Position numbers and translations under genes: made by a program. From contig WPDH01000088.1 of NCBI GenBank assembly GCA_019137255.1, positions 1-64,000 on the forward strand: 64,000 nt of DNA. The letters run 5' to 3'. How positions within the stretch are numbered: the stretch's first letter is position 1; the number at the start of each line of letters is the position of its first letter. The DNA comes from Corinectria fuckeliana. Taxonomy: Eukaryota; Ascomycota; Sordariomycetes; Hypocreales; Nectriaceae. The notes beneath the pieces are model-generated. The model made no database searches. It was not told the origin of the DNA and was given only the letters and a program-made list of their open reading frames with translations. Below, piece after piece: positions 32,468 through 43,583 of this stretch.

Positions 32468-33526
32468 GTGCAACAGCGACTGGGTGAAGAGTTGGGTTTA
32501 TAAGCACGGAACTGTCTGGACGTGGTGGAGATGATGGCACAATGTCGGTATTTGAGACGGCAATCGGGGCGTGTTGCTCTCAAGGATGCTTGGATCCGAA
32601 GTCACTGGAGCCAGAAAGGTGCCCCTCATTGCATCATCTACAGTCTTATCTGAGAGGTTTGGTCCTCCACCAAATTGTCGGATTTCAATCATTAGGATGA
32701 TTTCGAGCTCTTTTCCATACTTACGGTTGATCTGCATGACAGCTTCAGTCCATTCCTACATACAGTACAGCACTTCTAATCGATATCCCGGTCAGTTGTC
32801 ATCGGCGGGCGGCGAGGTTCCGCAATTCGATCCATGTTTGTCGCGTATAGTAGCCTAATAATTACTCCGTAGATGCGGGGTGAGATAAGATAACGTCCGG
32901 GTGCGAAGTACTTGTATGTCAAGTCAGACTCTATGACATGATGAAACATGCTGTAAGCTTACTATAAAGTCCACAGGAGATAATTTAGTAGTGCTGAGTA
33001 TGTCTGAGTCTAATAAGCTCGCGGTTTGTCACCGGAAAAGGAAGCTCCCAAGTTGGATTATCTACAGATTGACTCTTTGCTGTTCCACTGAATTATCCCA
33101 TGCGTTCACCATCTAACTCTTGCCCAGCTCCGTAAGAGTCTTCCCCGTGGATTCACATATTACAACCCTGGAGACCTGGAAGATGGCTATATATTCATGC
33201 AAAGTGAGTTACCTAGCGTTACAAAGCGACGATGCTAATTATACCTTTGCTATCCCATCATGCTGGCGACCAAGCCTCTAGGGTAGCCGTGCTGCCGGGT
33301 CTGTATTACATAACCCCATGACGTAGTCATCATTGGTCGCCGTTAGCTTCCGGAGTCACTCGCCGCAACAACCCAAAAAAAGTTATCGTGGGGCAGGCAG
33401 ATCGCTGCAGCTACACCACACTGTCTACCAGGCATTGCACACTGCGAATTGCACTGTTCTTGCAGCAGCTGCGTCCTCGATCTGCCCTGTTAAGCCTCTA
33501 TTGCTGGCTGATGTAAGTTTTTCTTC
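32468..33526. promoter_or_regulatory. Shared upstream region of flavoprotein and tRNase Z genes
   Basis: The two genes start 1.06 kb apart on opposite strands. The middle is AT-rich. A TACTCCGTA element lies at 32863-32871. No open frame is convincing. Confidence 0.5.
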
Positions 33527-36298
33527 ATGAAAAGCTGGGGCTCTCGGCGCCTCAGTTATTTATTCTCTCCTCTTAGCCGTCCTTCCTCTTCGCTCCCCGC
33601 CAACTCGACCTCCCGACTTCGACTTCGACACCTGCAACTTAATTGCCATCTGGGCCGCTCCTTTACCGTCTCATCTCCGCCATCATCCAAGTTATTGCGT
33701 ACAAGATCTGTTAAAGACGCGTTCTGGACACAGCGCCCAGAATACCTACCACAACGCAGCAGCCTCTTTGCGGACCCGAACGAGCAAATGATGACGGCGA
33801 CCGTCGATATCGTTTCCGTTCCCACGGCGGACACGCCCGGGACCAGCCTCTTTGTACACACCGACAAGGGTTCATATGTCTTCGGTCGACCCTCCGAAGG
33901 CACCCAGCGAGCCTTCAACAACCGCCGCCTCGGCATGGGAAGCACAGAACACGTCTTTCTGAGTGGCAGTCTTAGTTGGGACCAGATCGGTGGCTTGTAC
34001 GGCTTTTCTCTCACCGTAGGCAACGCCATCGACGCAGCCCAACAGCAAGTTGCAGCAGTCAACTTGGAGAAAGAGAAAAAGGGACAAAAACTACAAGAGG
34101 CCACGATAAACACTTGCATGGGTATCCATGGAGGTGACAACCTATGCCACACTCTCGCGGCGTGCCGGCCTGTCATCCTCCGGCAACCCATGACTGTGGC
34201 CACGTTCGAACACAGGGAGGACCCGAGGAGTGAAACCCCGAGCAATATTGAGCCTGATTGGAAGGACGACGCCCTTCGAATATGGAAAATTCCTGTTCGT
34301 AGGGCTCGCTCGAGTAGTCCGCAGAAGCGTCGCATTGCGAGCCCCGAGAACGGGAACTCTGCTTCAACCGAAGATACCTTCAAGCCAGCCGACGGACCTT
34401 CTGACCCAACAGTGGCGTCCATAGTGGTCGAGAAGGCAATGTTCAATGGGAAAATCAACGGCGATGGCGCTGTCTTGGTACCTAAGCCGCTCGGCCTCGT
34501 CAAGTCAACCGACGTGGCGTTCACTCGCAAAGGCAAAGCCTTGACTGTTTATGACGGCCCATTTACAGATTCTGGTGCCGAACTACCTAACCCGGACGAC
34601 ACCGTCTGGGTGTTGGCCAACAAGGAAGACTCTATAGGCTCTGCGGACGATATCCACTTGAAGAACTGGCCTCTCCCTCCTACAACCTACAGCAAGATAT
34701 CAATGTCCTACATTGCCAAGTGCCTCGAGCGACGGGGCAAGTTTAATCCCGTGGCAGCAAAGAGCTTTGGCGTAAAGGTACAAGACTTCAAGCTTTTGAC
34801 GGCAGGTTGTGATGTTGAAGGCAAGGACGGTGTCAAAGTGACACCTGAGATGGTCATGGGCGCTCCCAAGCCTGGAAACGGGTTCATTGTTGCTGACATC
34901 GAGTCCCTCGACTTTCTCGACCCCTTTCTCGAGCGACCTGAGTGGTCCAACCCTGACTTGATGTCGGATATCGCCGCCATGTACTGGATCTTGGGAGCTG
35001 GCATGGCGAATGATGCTAGAATCCAAAAGTTTGTCCGAGATCACCCTAAGATCAAGCACATTTTCTGTGCCACCGACACCTGTCCCAACATGATTGCTCT
35101 CGCCGGTCCTGGAGAGCTCCAGACGCGACTCCGTAGCATCGACCCGGAAAGGTTCAATTTGCTCAAGTACGACAACGCCGTCAAAGGAGCTGCTCCCGAG
35201 GGGCCCCAAGTAGAGCTTGGTAGGGCTGGCAACAAAATCAGCCTCATGCCTAGCCTCAAATATGATGCTGGGACAGCGACTCCCTTTCCCAACCTGCTTA
35301 CGGCTGCCAAGTCGGTGGGTGAAGACATCTTGGCTCTCGCGCGAAAGGCCGAGGAGGAGATATCCGACCCCGAGTTCCTCCAGCAGATCGAAGTGGACGA
35401 GGCAGATATCCCCAACAGGGACGCCGAGATTATCACGCTTGGGACAGGATCTTCATGCCCTGGAAAGTACCGCAATGTCTCAGCGACGCTGATCCGCGTC
35501 CCAGGCTTTGGAAACTACCTCCTCGACTGCGGCGAAGGGACGCTCGGTCAAATGCGACGACTCTTTGGATACGAAGAGACGAAGAACATCCTGCGTGACC
35601 TGAGATGCATTGCCATCAGCCATCTTCATGCCGACCACCACCTCGGCACTCCTAGCATCATCAAGGCATGGTATGAGAGCACTCTGGAGGACGGGGATGC
35701 AAAGCTGGCCATCTCGTGCATCTGGAGGTACCGCACACTCCTAGAGGAAGTCTCCCAAGTTGAGGATATTGGGTTCCATCGCTTGCGCTTCGTGAACTGC
35801 AGTGCCGGGGCCGACACCAGCGAGGTCGCAACAGCGGAGCAGATGGGCGAGAACAACTTCGGCCTCGCCTCCGTGAAGCGCATCCCGGTCACCCACTGCT
35901 GGCGCTCCGATGCGGTGCAGCTGGAGCTCACCTCGGGTCTTCGAATCGCCTACTCGGGCGACTGCCGGCCCTCGGACAACTTTGCGCGCGAGTGCGAGGG
36001 CGCCCACCTACTCATCCACGAGTGCACCTTCAACGACGACATGAAGTCGCACGCCAAGAAGAAGGGGCACTCGACGATGGGGGAGGCTCTGGACGTGGCG
36101 CGCAAGATGCGAGCTCGCCGCACCCTGCTGACGCACTTTTCGCAGCGCTACGTCAAGGCCGACTCGTTGAAGCAGGGCACGGACGACGTCGGCGAGGTGC
36201 TCATGGCGTTTGACCACATGCGTGTGCGCCTGGGAGACTTCAAGAAGGCGGCAGCGTTTAAGCCGGCGATTGCGAAGCTGCTAGAGGACACTGAGTGA
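33527..36298 (+). CDS. TRZ1: tRNase Z, long form (ELAC2/Trz1 type)
   Basis: One exon, 923 codons. The C-terminal half holds the catalytic metallo-beta-lactamase domain, with GTGSSCPGKYRNVS, LLDCGEGTLGQMRRLFG and the zinc motif SHLHADHHLGTP at about residues 697-708. Later blocks include IAYSGDCRPSDNF, HECTFNDDM and the histidine of LLTHFSQRY. The N-terminal half is the degenerate non-catalytic domain that makes the long form. Known role: removes the 3' trailer of precursor tRNA before CCA addition. Residues 1 to about 60 are rich in Arg, Ser and Leu without acids, as in mitochondrial presequences. A second start pair M-M at residues 88-89 (33788, 33791) just precedes the conserved domain and could give a nuclear form. 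Confidence 0.94.
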   Translation: MKSWGSRRLSYLFSPLSRPSSSLPANSTSRLRLRHLQLNCHLGRSFTVSSPPSSKLLRTRSVKDAFWTQRPEYLPQRSSLFADPNEQMMTATVDIVSVPTADTPGTSLFVHTDKGSYVFGRPSEGTQRAFNNRRLGMGSTEHVFLSGSLSWDQIGGLYGFSLTVGNAIDAAQQQVAAVNLEKEKKGQKLQEATINTCMGIHGGDNLCHTLAACRPVILRQPMTVATFEHREDPRSETPSNIEPDWKDDALRIWKIPVRRARSSSPQKRRIASPENGNSASTEDTFKPADGPSDPTVASIVVEKAMFNGKINGDGAVLVPKPLGLVKSTDVAFTRKGKALTVYDGPFTDSGAELPNPDDTVWVLANKEDSIGSADDIHLKNWPLPPTTYSKISMSYIAKCLERRGKFNPVAAKSFGVKVQDFKLLTAGCDVEGKDGVKVTPEMVMGAPKPGNGFIVADIESLDFLDPFLERPEWSNPDLMSDIAAMYWILGAGMANDARIQKFVRDHPKIKHIFCATDTCPNMIALAGPGELQTRLRSIDPERFNLLKYDNAVKGAAPEGPQVELGRAGNKISLMPSLKYDAGTATPFPNLLTAAKSVGEDILALARKAEEEISDPEFLQQIEVDEADIPNRDAEIITLGTGSSCPGKYRNVSATLIRVPGFGNYLLDCGEGTLGQMRRLFGYEETKNILRDLRCIAISHLHADHHLGTPSIIKAWYESTLEDGDAKLAISCIWRYRTLLEEVSQVEDIGFHRLRFVNCSAGADTSEVATAEQMGENNFGLASVKRIPVTHCWRSDAVQLELTSGLRIAYSGDCRPSDNFARECEGAHLLIHECTFNDDMKSHAKKKGHSTMGEALDVARKMRARRTLLTHFSQRYVKADSLKQGTDDVGEVLMAFDHMRVRLGDFKKAAAFKPAIAKLLEDTE

Positions 36299-37256
36299 CG
36301 AGCAACTTGACGAGTTCATGTTCGGCAGATGGTTGAAAATGTATATTATTGGGATAGACGGATAGTAGATGTAGGTGGCGATGTACCCACCTCTTGAGTT
36401 TATGATTGTCTGCAAATAGATGAACGAGACGGCATCAACTGCCACCTGCCTGGGATTACCTGACCGTGCTAGTCCTGATATGAAGCTCTATTCATCTCCG
36501 ACAAGCTCGTTGGAAGTATATAATTAAAGCTGCGTGGTATGTCGGTCTCTTCCGAGTTCTGGCTCTCGTCATTAGTAACCAACTCCCATTGCAGCGGCCG
36601 CGTAGGATGATTGAGATGGGGTTCTTGGTGAGATATCCCGGGTTTTGCGCACTCCAAACCTTCCTTGTCAGCTCCAGGGGCTTGCTTATATATACTGTCC
36701 CACGGGAGATGTCTAGGGCCTGTGTGTCAGCTGCACATCTTTGTTCAGCTTCGCTTTCTTTTCCGACAGAAAACAGAAGACATCAATATGATGTCGTCTA
36801 TGGTGTCTAACTCGGGAACACCAAATATCAAAGCCGGCTTCTTGCGGTGGGCTTTGGCGGGGCAGCTAGGTACCGTCATCGGCACGGCACCCCGATCTGC
36901 CCGCAGCAGATGCGTCCCTCTCTCCACACATCGGAAGCCGACGCGCTGGCCCTCCTCAACTACAGCGCTTACACCCTCTACAACGGACCCCTGTAGACCC
37001 CTACAACGCCGGGCCTCCAAACGCCCCCCCCACCTCCGCAGAAGAACGTCAGCGCCGAAAGCGGGACACGCTTATCGTCGCCTCGTTTTTCGCACGCTCC
37101 TCGGTCCAGTCACTATAACCACCACTCGTTTGACCGCACAAAAGCCCTACCGTTGTGCCCCCATCCTCTTGGCCGGAGGCCCTTCTCACTCTCCTCGCTC
37201 GACGCTGTTCATCCCCGCGACTTCAATTGGCCTACTAGAGCCTCTTGTCCATCGCC
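36299..37256. other. Spacer between tRNase Z and sideroflexin genes
   Basis: It contains the 3' flank of tRNase Z and the promoter of sideroflexin. Several short frames exist, none recognisable. The last 150 bases before the ATG are rich in pyrimidines on the plus strand. Confidence 0.5.
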
Positions 37257-38460
37257 ATGTCGTCCTCGTTGCCCGGCTCGAGGGAGCTCCCGGCCTCCCA
37301 GTATGACCTGAACACCTACATGGGACGCGTGCGCCATGCCATGGGCCTCACCGATCCGACGTGAGCCTCCCCCCCCCTCCCCGAAACAGAAACTTGGATA
37401 TGGGACTCTGGCTGATCGCAAAACCGCGTAGCACCCTCTTCGCCGGCTCCGCGGGTCTCGAGTCGGCCAAGCAGCTCGTCACCGAATACAAGACCGGCAA
37501 GGTCGAGCATATGACTCCCGAGCTCTGGAAGGCCAAGAAGGTCGTGGATTCGACGCTGCACCCGGGTATGCGCTCTTCGGGATTCCGGCGGACAGCCTCT
37601 GGTAGCCGTGATAGAGACACTGACCCGTGGCCGTAGATACTGGCACGCCGGTCCTGTTGCCCTTCCGAATGTCCTCCTACGTCCTGACTAACCTGGTCGT
37701 TACCGCCGGTATGCTTCAGCCCGGCCTCAAGACCGCTGGCATCGTCGGCTGGCAGGTGACCAACCAGTCGCTCAACGTCGCCATCAACAGCGCCAACGCC
37801 AACAAATCGTCCCCGATGACCACGGCCGCGCTGGTCAAGTCGTACTTCTTCGCCGTCGGCGCCTCCTGCTCGGTGGCCCTCGGCCTCAACTCCATCGTGC
37901 CGCGCCTGAAGGTCTCGCCCGGCACCCGCGCCATCCTCGGCCGGCTGATCCCCTTCGCGGCCGTCGCCTCGGCCGGAGGCCTGAACACATACCTGATGCG
38001 CCGCGACGAGATCACCCAGGGCATCGACGTCCGGCCCGTGCTCTCGGAGGAGGACAAGGCGCAGCTCAAGGCGGAGGGCAAGTCGGAGCGCGACGTGCCC
38101 TCGCTGGGCCGGAGCCACACCGCGGCCAAGATCGCCGTCTACGAGACCGCCGCCAGCCGCGTGCTGACCGGCAGCCCCATCATGGTGATCCCGCCCATGG
38201 TGCTGTACCACATCGAGCAGAAGCAGGCCTGGTACCGGAACCTGATACAGAAGGAGTGGGTGCGGGCGCGACCCACGCTGGCCAAGGCGATTCCCCTGTC
38301 CATCAACCTGGGTCTGATTGCCGTGACGTCCTTTGCTGTTCTGCCTTTTGCTCTGGCCGTGTTCCCTCAGCAGCAGGAGATCGCTGCCGAGCGGCTGGAA
38401 CCTGAGTTCCATGGAAAGGGTGGCAAGAACGGAAAGGTCATTTTCAACCGTGGTCTATAA
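37257..38460 (+). CDS. FSF1: Sideroflexin, mitochondrial amino-acid carrier family
   Basis: Three exons (37257-37360, 37432-37565, 37637-38460) give 353 residues; both introns are 71 nt. The conserved N-terminal block (LPASQYDLNTYMGRVRH) and H-P-D-T-G followed by PVLLPFRMSSYV mark the sideroflexin family; the H-P-D-T codons span the second splice junction, which confirms it. Hydrophobic segments at about 90-115, 150-175, 190-215, 245-270 and 300-325 fit the multi-pass inner-membrane topology. Members import serine and related amino acids into mitochondria. No cleavable presequence is evident, as usual in this family. Confidence 0.93.
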
Positions 38461-40690
38461 GGGATGGGATGTCGATTCTCAGACACCCTCGCAGCCTGCA
38501 CCGACGGACGTGGGGGAGGCGATATATGGACTGCGCGTCTAGGCGTATGTTGAATTGAGAGGAAGATGGGTTGGTCTGAGAAGAGAATATATCATACATT
38601 TTGCCCAGCCAAGGGCAGTGGAAGCTGAAGATATCTCAAGGGCTGGATGGGACATGGATATAAAAGCCCTGGTTGCTGTTTTCATCTCGAATGCGAGTTT
38701 GACGGGTTCATGGAGGCGTTCATGGAGCAGACACAGATATTTAGACAATCATCTGGTTCGCTAGAAGGGGCAAAGACGGGGCAGACAGGGCATAGTGTAG
38801 CATGGCATGACAGGATGGAAGTGTTTGGATTTGAATACGGAGACGGCATTTCGTTCCTAGATCTTGGTAGAATTAGAGCCTTCCAGCATTTCATTCGTCT
38901 TACCGCTTGTAGGCCATGTTACTACGTACGTAGACCTCCGTAGTAAGTTGAATGTCGAATCTCACTCTATTGGTGGGTCTGATTGCCGTTACATCGTGCT
39001 GGGGTTGGAGTGAACGGCCGCAGCGTTGTGACCGTAATGCCCGAAAAGGAAGGCCGGGCTACCGAGCGAGTGTGCCGTCTGGAAACTGGAACCAGATGCC
39101 AAACGAATAGCGAAACTTTAGATGCCAGGACCCAAAATAACCAATTTGCGCAAAGGTGTATGAGAAATGGCCAGACCAACAAGGGGGTTGATGGCATCTA
39201 GGAGGGCCGGTATACTTGTTGGTGTCGTTATCATGAGAGGCCGGTGGGAAGAGCAGTCGCAGCAGCCAGTCAAGGACGAGATGCACAAGCTTATCCCATG
39301 CATCCCGGAACCCGTCCGGGGACGCGCAAGAGGAGGGGAATATGTAGGTCGACACTTAAACACCGCGAACTTCCGTCGAAGGAGATCGGGGGGGCCAACG
39401 GCGGTGGAGTGTTGGGTGCCACCTAGATCGGCAGACTAGCTTTGCACGGGTAAGACAAGGGCTAAACAGGTGATTGACTGTTTGGTCACTGTCCTGCGTG
39501 CCGTTGGGAACTTGGAACTGGAGAAAGAGGGGAGTGGATAGCGACAAGCGGGGAGCGATGGGTCACGCTGGGGCGTTGAGGAGGACGCTTACAGATAGAG
39601 AAGAAGTAGACTATTCATCCTATTCCCAGGGTAGGGCAGCTGATCTGGGCCATGATGGTGCCATCTTGGGGTTCCCGGGAGGCGAGAGACGGAATTGGTG
39701 TTTACGATTCGAGACCCGGCTGGTTGTCACGGGGAGCGATCGAGAGATGGTGCCACGAGTAGGGAGGGGGCAGACGGACCAGTTCAAGCGTTACATAGTA
39801 CATATGTACGTAGCTTGTTAGTACTATTACTTCGTAGAGGTGGTTCGCCGCAACTGAGCGAGAGTGACGAGAGTTTGGTTAATAAGATGTGACATATTGT
39901 AGCACCAGCTCGTGGCAGTGGGGAAGACGAGGTGGAGTGGGCAGGGCAGGGTTTAACAGACGGGATAGTGACGGAGAAGGGCGTGGAAAGACCAACAGCG
40001 TCGGAACGTGAGTTCTAGGCTGAAAACCAGCCGAGAGGGAGAGGAGGTCAGAAGGGTTGATGCCAGCTCGGTGACCGTCTACCACCCACCGCCATCCTCC
40101 ATCTCGGTCGTGAAACATGAAAGGAACGAAATGAACCACGGACGCCAGATGGATCACGAATTGATTCATTGGTACTAGAGGCCGACAAGCGGGAAGCTGG
40201 GGTGAACAACCAGGCCTTGTGGCTGTCACTCGGCTGGCTGGGGGGGAAGGGAAAAGATGGACCCGGTGTTGGTGCCTGCTTGTGGTTGGACGCGGATTAG
40301 GTAGATGCACGCGTGGATAGGAGAGAACTTCGTACGGATAAGACGGTGCTTTTCACGATGGGGACGGAACCGATTGCGAGGCTCAACTCTGGACCGCAGC
40401 GGGTTCTGCTGACCGTCGTCACGTTGGGAGTTTTCAGTGATGTGTCGTCTCGGGACACGGGGCACGACGTGGACCCGAGCCCCGAGACAACACGGGTCGG
40501 GTCACTCTCCTCTTTCACGATTAGTAGAGGGCGAGGTTCGCGGCCGCCTGTGACGGGGCTTGGGCAGATGCTGTGCTGTGTGTACATGCTTATCCTTCTG
40601 CTGCCTGAGGGGGGCTTCGCAGGCTTGGTTCGGGCCTATGGGCCTTGGGGACTCGGGGGTTTCGGCCGATGGACGATGCACGACGGATAA

Positions 40691-40718
40691 CGGGCGACGA
40701 GAGACGGGCGACGAGAGA
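40691..40718. repeat. 14-bp perfect tandem duplication
   Basis: The unit CGGGCGACGAGAGA occurs twice head to tail and then partly again, as CGAGAGACGGGCGA. Confidence 0.8.
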
Positions 40719-41305
40719 CGAGAGACGGGCGAGTGACGACGACCTGGCTGGCATATGGGGAAATCGGCGACAAGAAACACAAAAGTCGTTTGGCAGAAAC
40801 ACGGGACGAACAGAGACGGGGGGCCGCGGCATCGGCCTGTTACGGTTCCCGTTCCTGTTGAACCCTTTTGCCTGCCGGTGCCGTGCTCAGCCAGCCAACA
40901 TGCCTCCTTGTATTCAGGGCACGCACGTCTTTCTTCTTCCCTTTTTTCCACAGAACCACAAAGCATCTACAATCCTAGGTAGGTTAGGTAGGTATGTAGA
41001 TGGCCCCCGCTAGCCAGGGGGGTTATCGCATGAGAAGTGATCGATTGTTTTGTTGTTCTTCGAGAGAGAGGCACGGAGCAAGAGGACACCACAGCCATGT
41101 TGATGGATGTGATTGATGATGGCCCAGGCACAGACGGACGGACAGACAGACAGACAGACGCACGGTGTGAGCGAGGGTGGAAGGTTGGTTGGCTGGACGC
41201 CCACTGTGGCCACCGACCAGTCAGGGCCGCGCGCACGCACAGTTTAGAGAGTTCATCACTGAAGGAGGGGGGCTTTTTTGGCACATAGCAACGGCGAACT
41301 CTCGA

Positions 41306-41331
41306 TGGTGTTCTCTGGTGGTGTTCTCTGG
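41306..41331. repeat. 13-bp perfect tandem duplication
   Basis: The unit TGGTGTTCTCTGG occurs twice head to tail, followed by a partial third copy. Confidence 0.8.
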
Positions 41332-43257
41332 TGGTGTGTTGGGACGCTTCGCGAATGGATGGATCACCAGAACCTCTACGCCCTGGTCTAGGCCTCTGCG
41401 TCTCGTTAGCCCTCCATCTTCTTGCCCATATGTTACAGTATTCGTACTCCATCCATTGTACCTTTGATATTTCGACCCTGTCAGTTTCTGGGCAGTATCA
41501 GAGTGGAGGCGAGCCGAGGATGGGCGGAGACCCGAGGATGACGGGGCTTCGACAAGAACCGTGCTCTCAGTCTTACTCCGTAGAGGTATAGGTATCGCTC
41601 CACTCTGGCCCGGCTGGTGTCGCTTCTTGTGTCCTCAACTTGGCCATGCAAAGCATTCGCCTGTCTGGCACATACGTATTCTGTTGAATGGGGGCTTGAG
41701 ACTGGGTGACTGGGGCCCTTGACTTGGCTTGGCTTGGGCTTGACTTGAGAGACTTGGGAGGGGGGCTCCGCTTGTAGGCTTACCTTTCGTGAGGGGAACC
41801 TGAGAGGGGGGAGGCGAGGTACAAGAACAGTGTACCGGCGTGTTCTGACGTGACGCATGCATTCGTCTGTTCACATACTTGGGAGACCATATTTGTTGGT
41901 GCGTACTGTGCATACTAGTAGTCTAGTACTCCGTACCGCCTTGTCGGCTCTTGGTTTCTGCTGAGGAATCCTTCCTTGAGTGAACGTCTTGACCACGGAC
42001 TGCTTTGCAATTTGTCAAGACGGGATGGATGAGAGAGCAAGAAAAAAGGTCGGACAGGCCCAGTGCATGCCTGGTCCTGGCTGTCGTCGTTGATAAGTAC
42101 CTGCTAAACTGCAACACTGAGGTACCTCTAAGCCTTCAGGCGGACTCGAAGCACCGGACCCTTTCAAGTTTGGGTGAGTGGGCACGGTACAGTCCCGTCA
42201 GTACCTCAGGTAATATGTACCCGCCCGCCTAGAAAGCCCGGACAAGACAAGACAATGGAAGCCCAGGCCGCATCCCGTCAGTGTCTGGGCCCCTGATGAA
42301 TCCTGCTGGGCCGTCGTCCTCTCCGTTGGGCGCGGAGGCAACCTCAGTCCCCCCATTTGACACGTGTGTGGCCATTTCCCGCTCTTCTAAACTTGGGGGA
42401 GGGGGATGGATGGACGTTTGCATCGTGAAGTGTCCGGATTGGATGCTGTAATCTATTGCCGTATAGGTCGGGCTCCATGTGGTGGCGGCGATACAGCACC
42501 AAAGTACGCAGTTGCGTACTACATAGTACCCAACTATTAGTGAGTAGGTACCTACCAAGGTTGCCTCCAGGGCTCCCCACAAGGCTCCCCTCCCAGGCAC
42601 CCCATCACTTAGGGACCCGCGACCAGAAAAGCCTCCATCCCAGCCCGCTGGCGAACTCGGCCCAGAAACCCTAAAGGAGTCGGCAGCAGCGCCCGCCCCT
42701 CCGCCTTACTCTGCCACCCGTCAGGTCCCTTGGAATTCCTGCAGTGGAGGCGGGCTTTTTTCCCAGACCCAACCCTCCTCGAGAAGCAGCCCGGCTCTGC
42801 AGCGCTTGCCCCGGGCCACTTCATCAGCACACGGATCGTAGCGTCACCTCAGCCTCTGCTGCCATGTTTTGCCCTAGAAATCAGGCTCAACTCCCGTGGA
42901 AGTGGAAATAGCAATCCTCCATGATTAGGTTGACCTTCAAATAAAAAGACAGCTGCCAGTGGGCTCCTCATGAAAGCGACCTTGGAATCACCCACCAGCT
43001 GGCAATCAACGCTAGTTAGTTATGTCGTGAGGGAAGTTTCCTGTCTCGCATCGTCATTTCTCTGCATCCCTCCAATCCTGCAGCCCAAAGCGCGAAAACT
43101 CAGCCCCTAGCGAGCCGTGCCACCGCTACCACCTCCACTGCTCCACCAAGCTCCAGGGCTTACCACCCACTGACACCACCCGCTGTCACCCATCGCTGCC
43201 CACTGTGCCCGCTGTGGCGATCGCTGTGCACTCGAGCCCGCCCGCCCGCCCCGTCCA

Positions 43258-43380
43258 ATGTGGCCCGTCCGCCGTCATTCACACACACACACACGGGCAC
43301 ACACCAGTGACACCACCACCAAGCGGTTTAGGAAAGCCCGGGTCCCCTTCCCCGTCCATCCCATCTCGTCGCCTCTCTAA
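43258..43380 (+). promoter_or_regulatory. Possible upstream ORF of the kinase gene
   Basis: An ATG at 43258 opens a 40-codon frame ending at TAA 43378-43380, about 200 bases before the kinase ATG. It contains a short CA-repeat. Whether the transcript covers it is unknown. Confidence 0.2.
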
Positions 43381-43583
43381 CCTGGCGGCCGTCGCCCGTC
43401 TCGCTCCTCTCTTCTCCTTCTCTCCCACGGCTTCAACAACAGGAACTACTGCAAACGCATACGATACGATTCGACACGAACCCGAATTCCGCCCCGTTCG
43501 ACACGGCATCGTCTCCTCCACGTTCCCTTCCAACTTCCCCCATTTCAGCTCCTGGCCCTGGACGGCTCTGACTTCCCCCCATC

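Larger units (their letters stand above)
38461..43583. other. 5.1-kb gene-free region before the LAMMER kinase
   Basis: The largest stretch without a recognisable gene. It contains short simple repeats: a 14-bp duplication at 40691-40718, GACA microsatellite at about 41140-41160, a 13-bp duplication at 41306-41331, and a CTTGG-rich patch near 41725-41760. TACTYCGTA elements occur at 39828, 41574 and 41927. Frames of up to 160 codons lack family features. The last kilobase is CT-rich and may be promoter and leader of the kinase. A long leader or non-coding transcript is possible, but the sequence alone does not show it. Confidence 0.55.

Noticed and set aside
39690..39730. A GATTCGAGACCC sequence like a tRNA T-loop.
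   Set aside because: No complementary T-stem or cloverleaf is present.
41135..41165. GACA-type microsatellite.
   Set aside because: A simple repeat common in fungal spacers; no array of repeat plus unique spacer, so not CRISPR-like.
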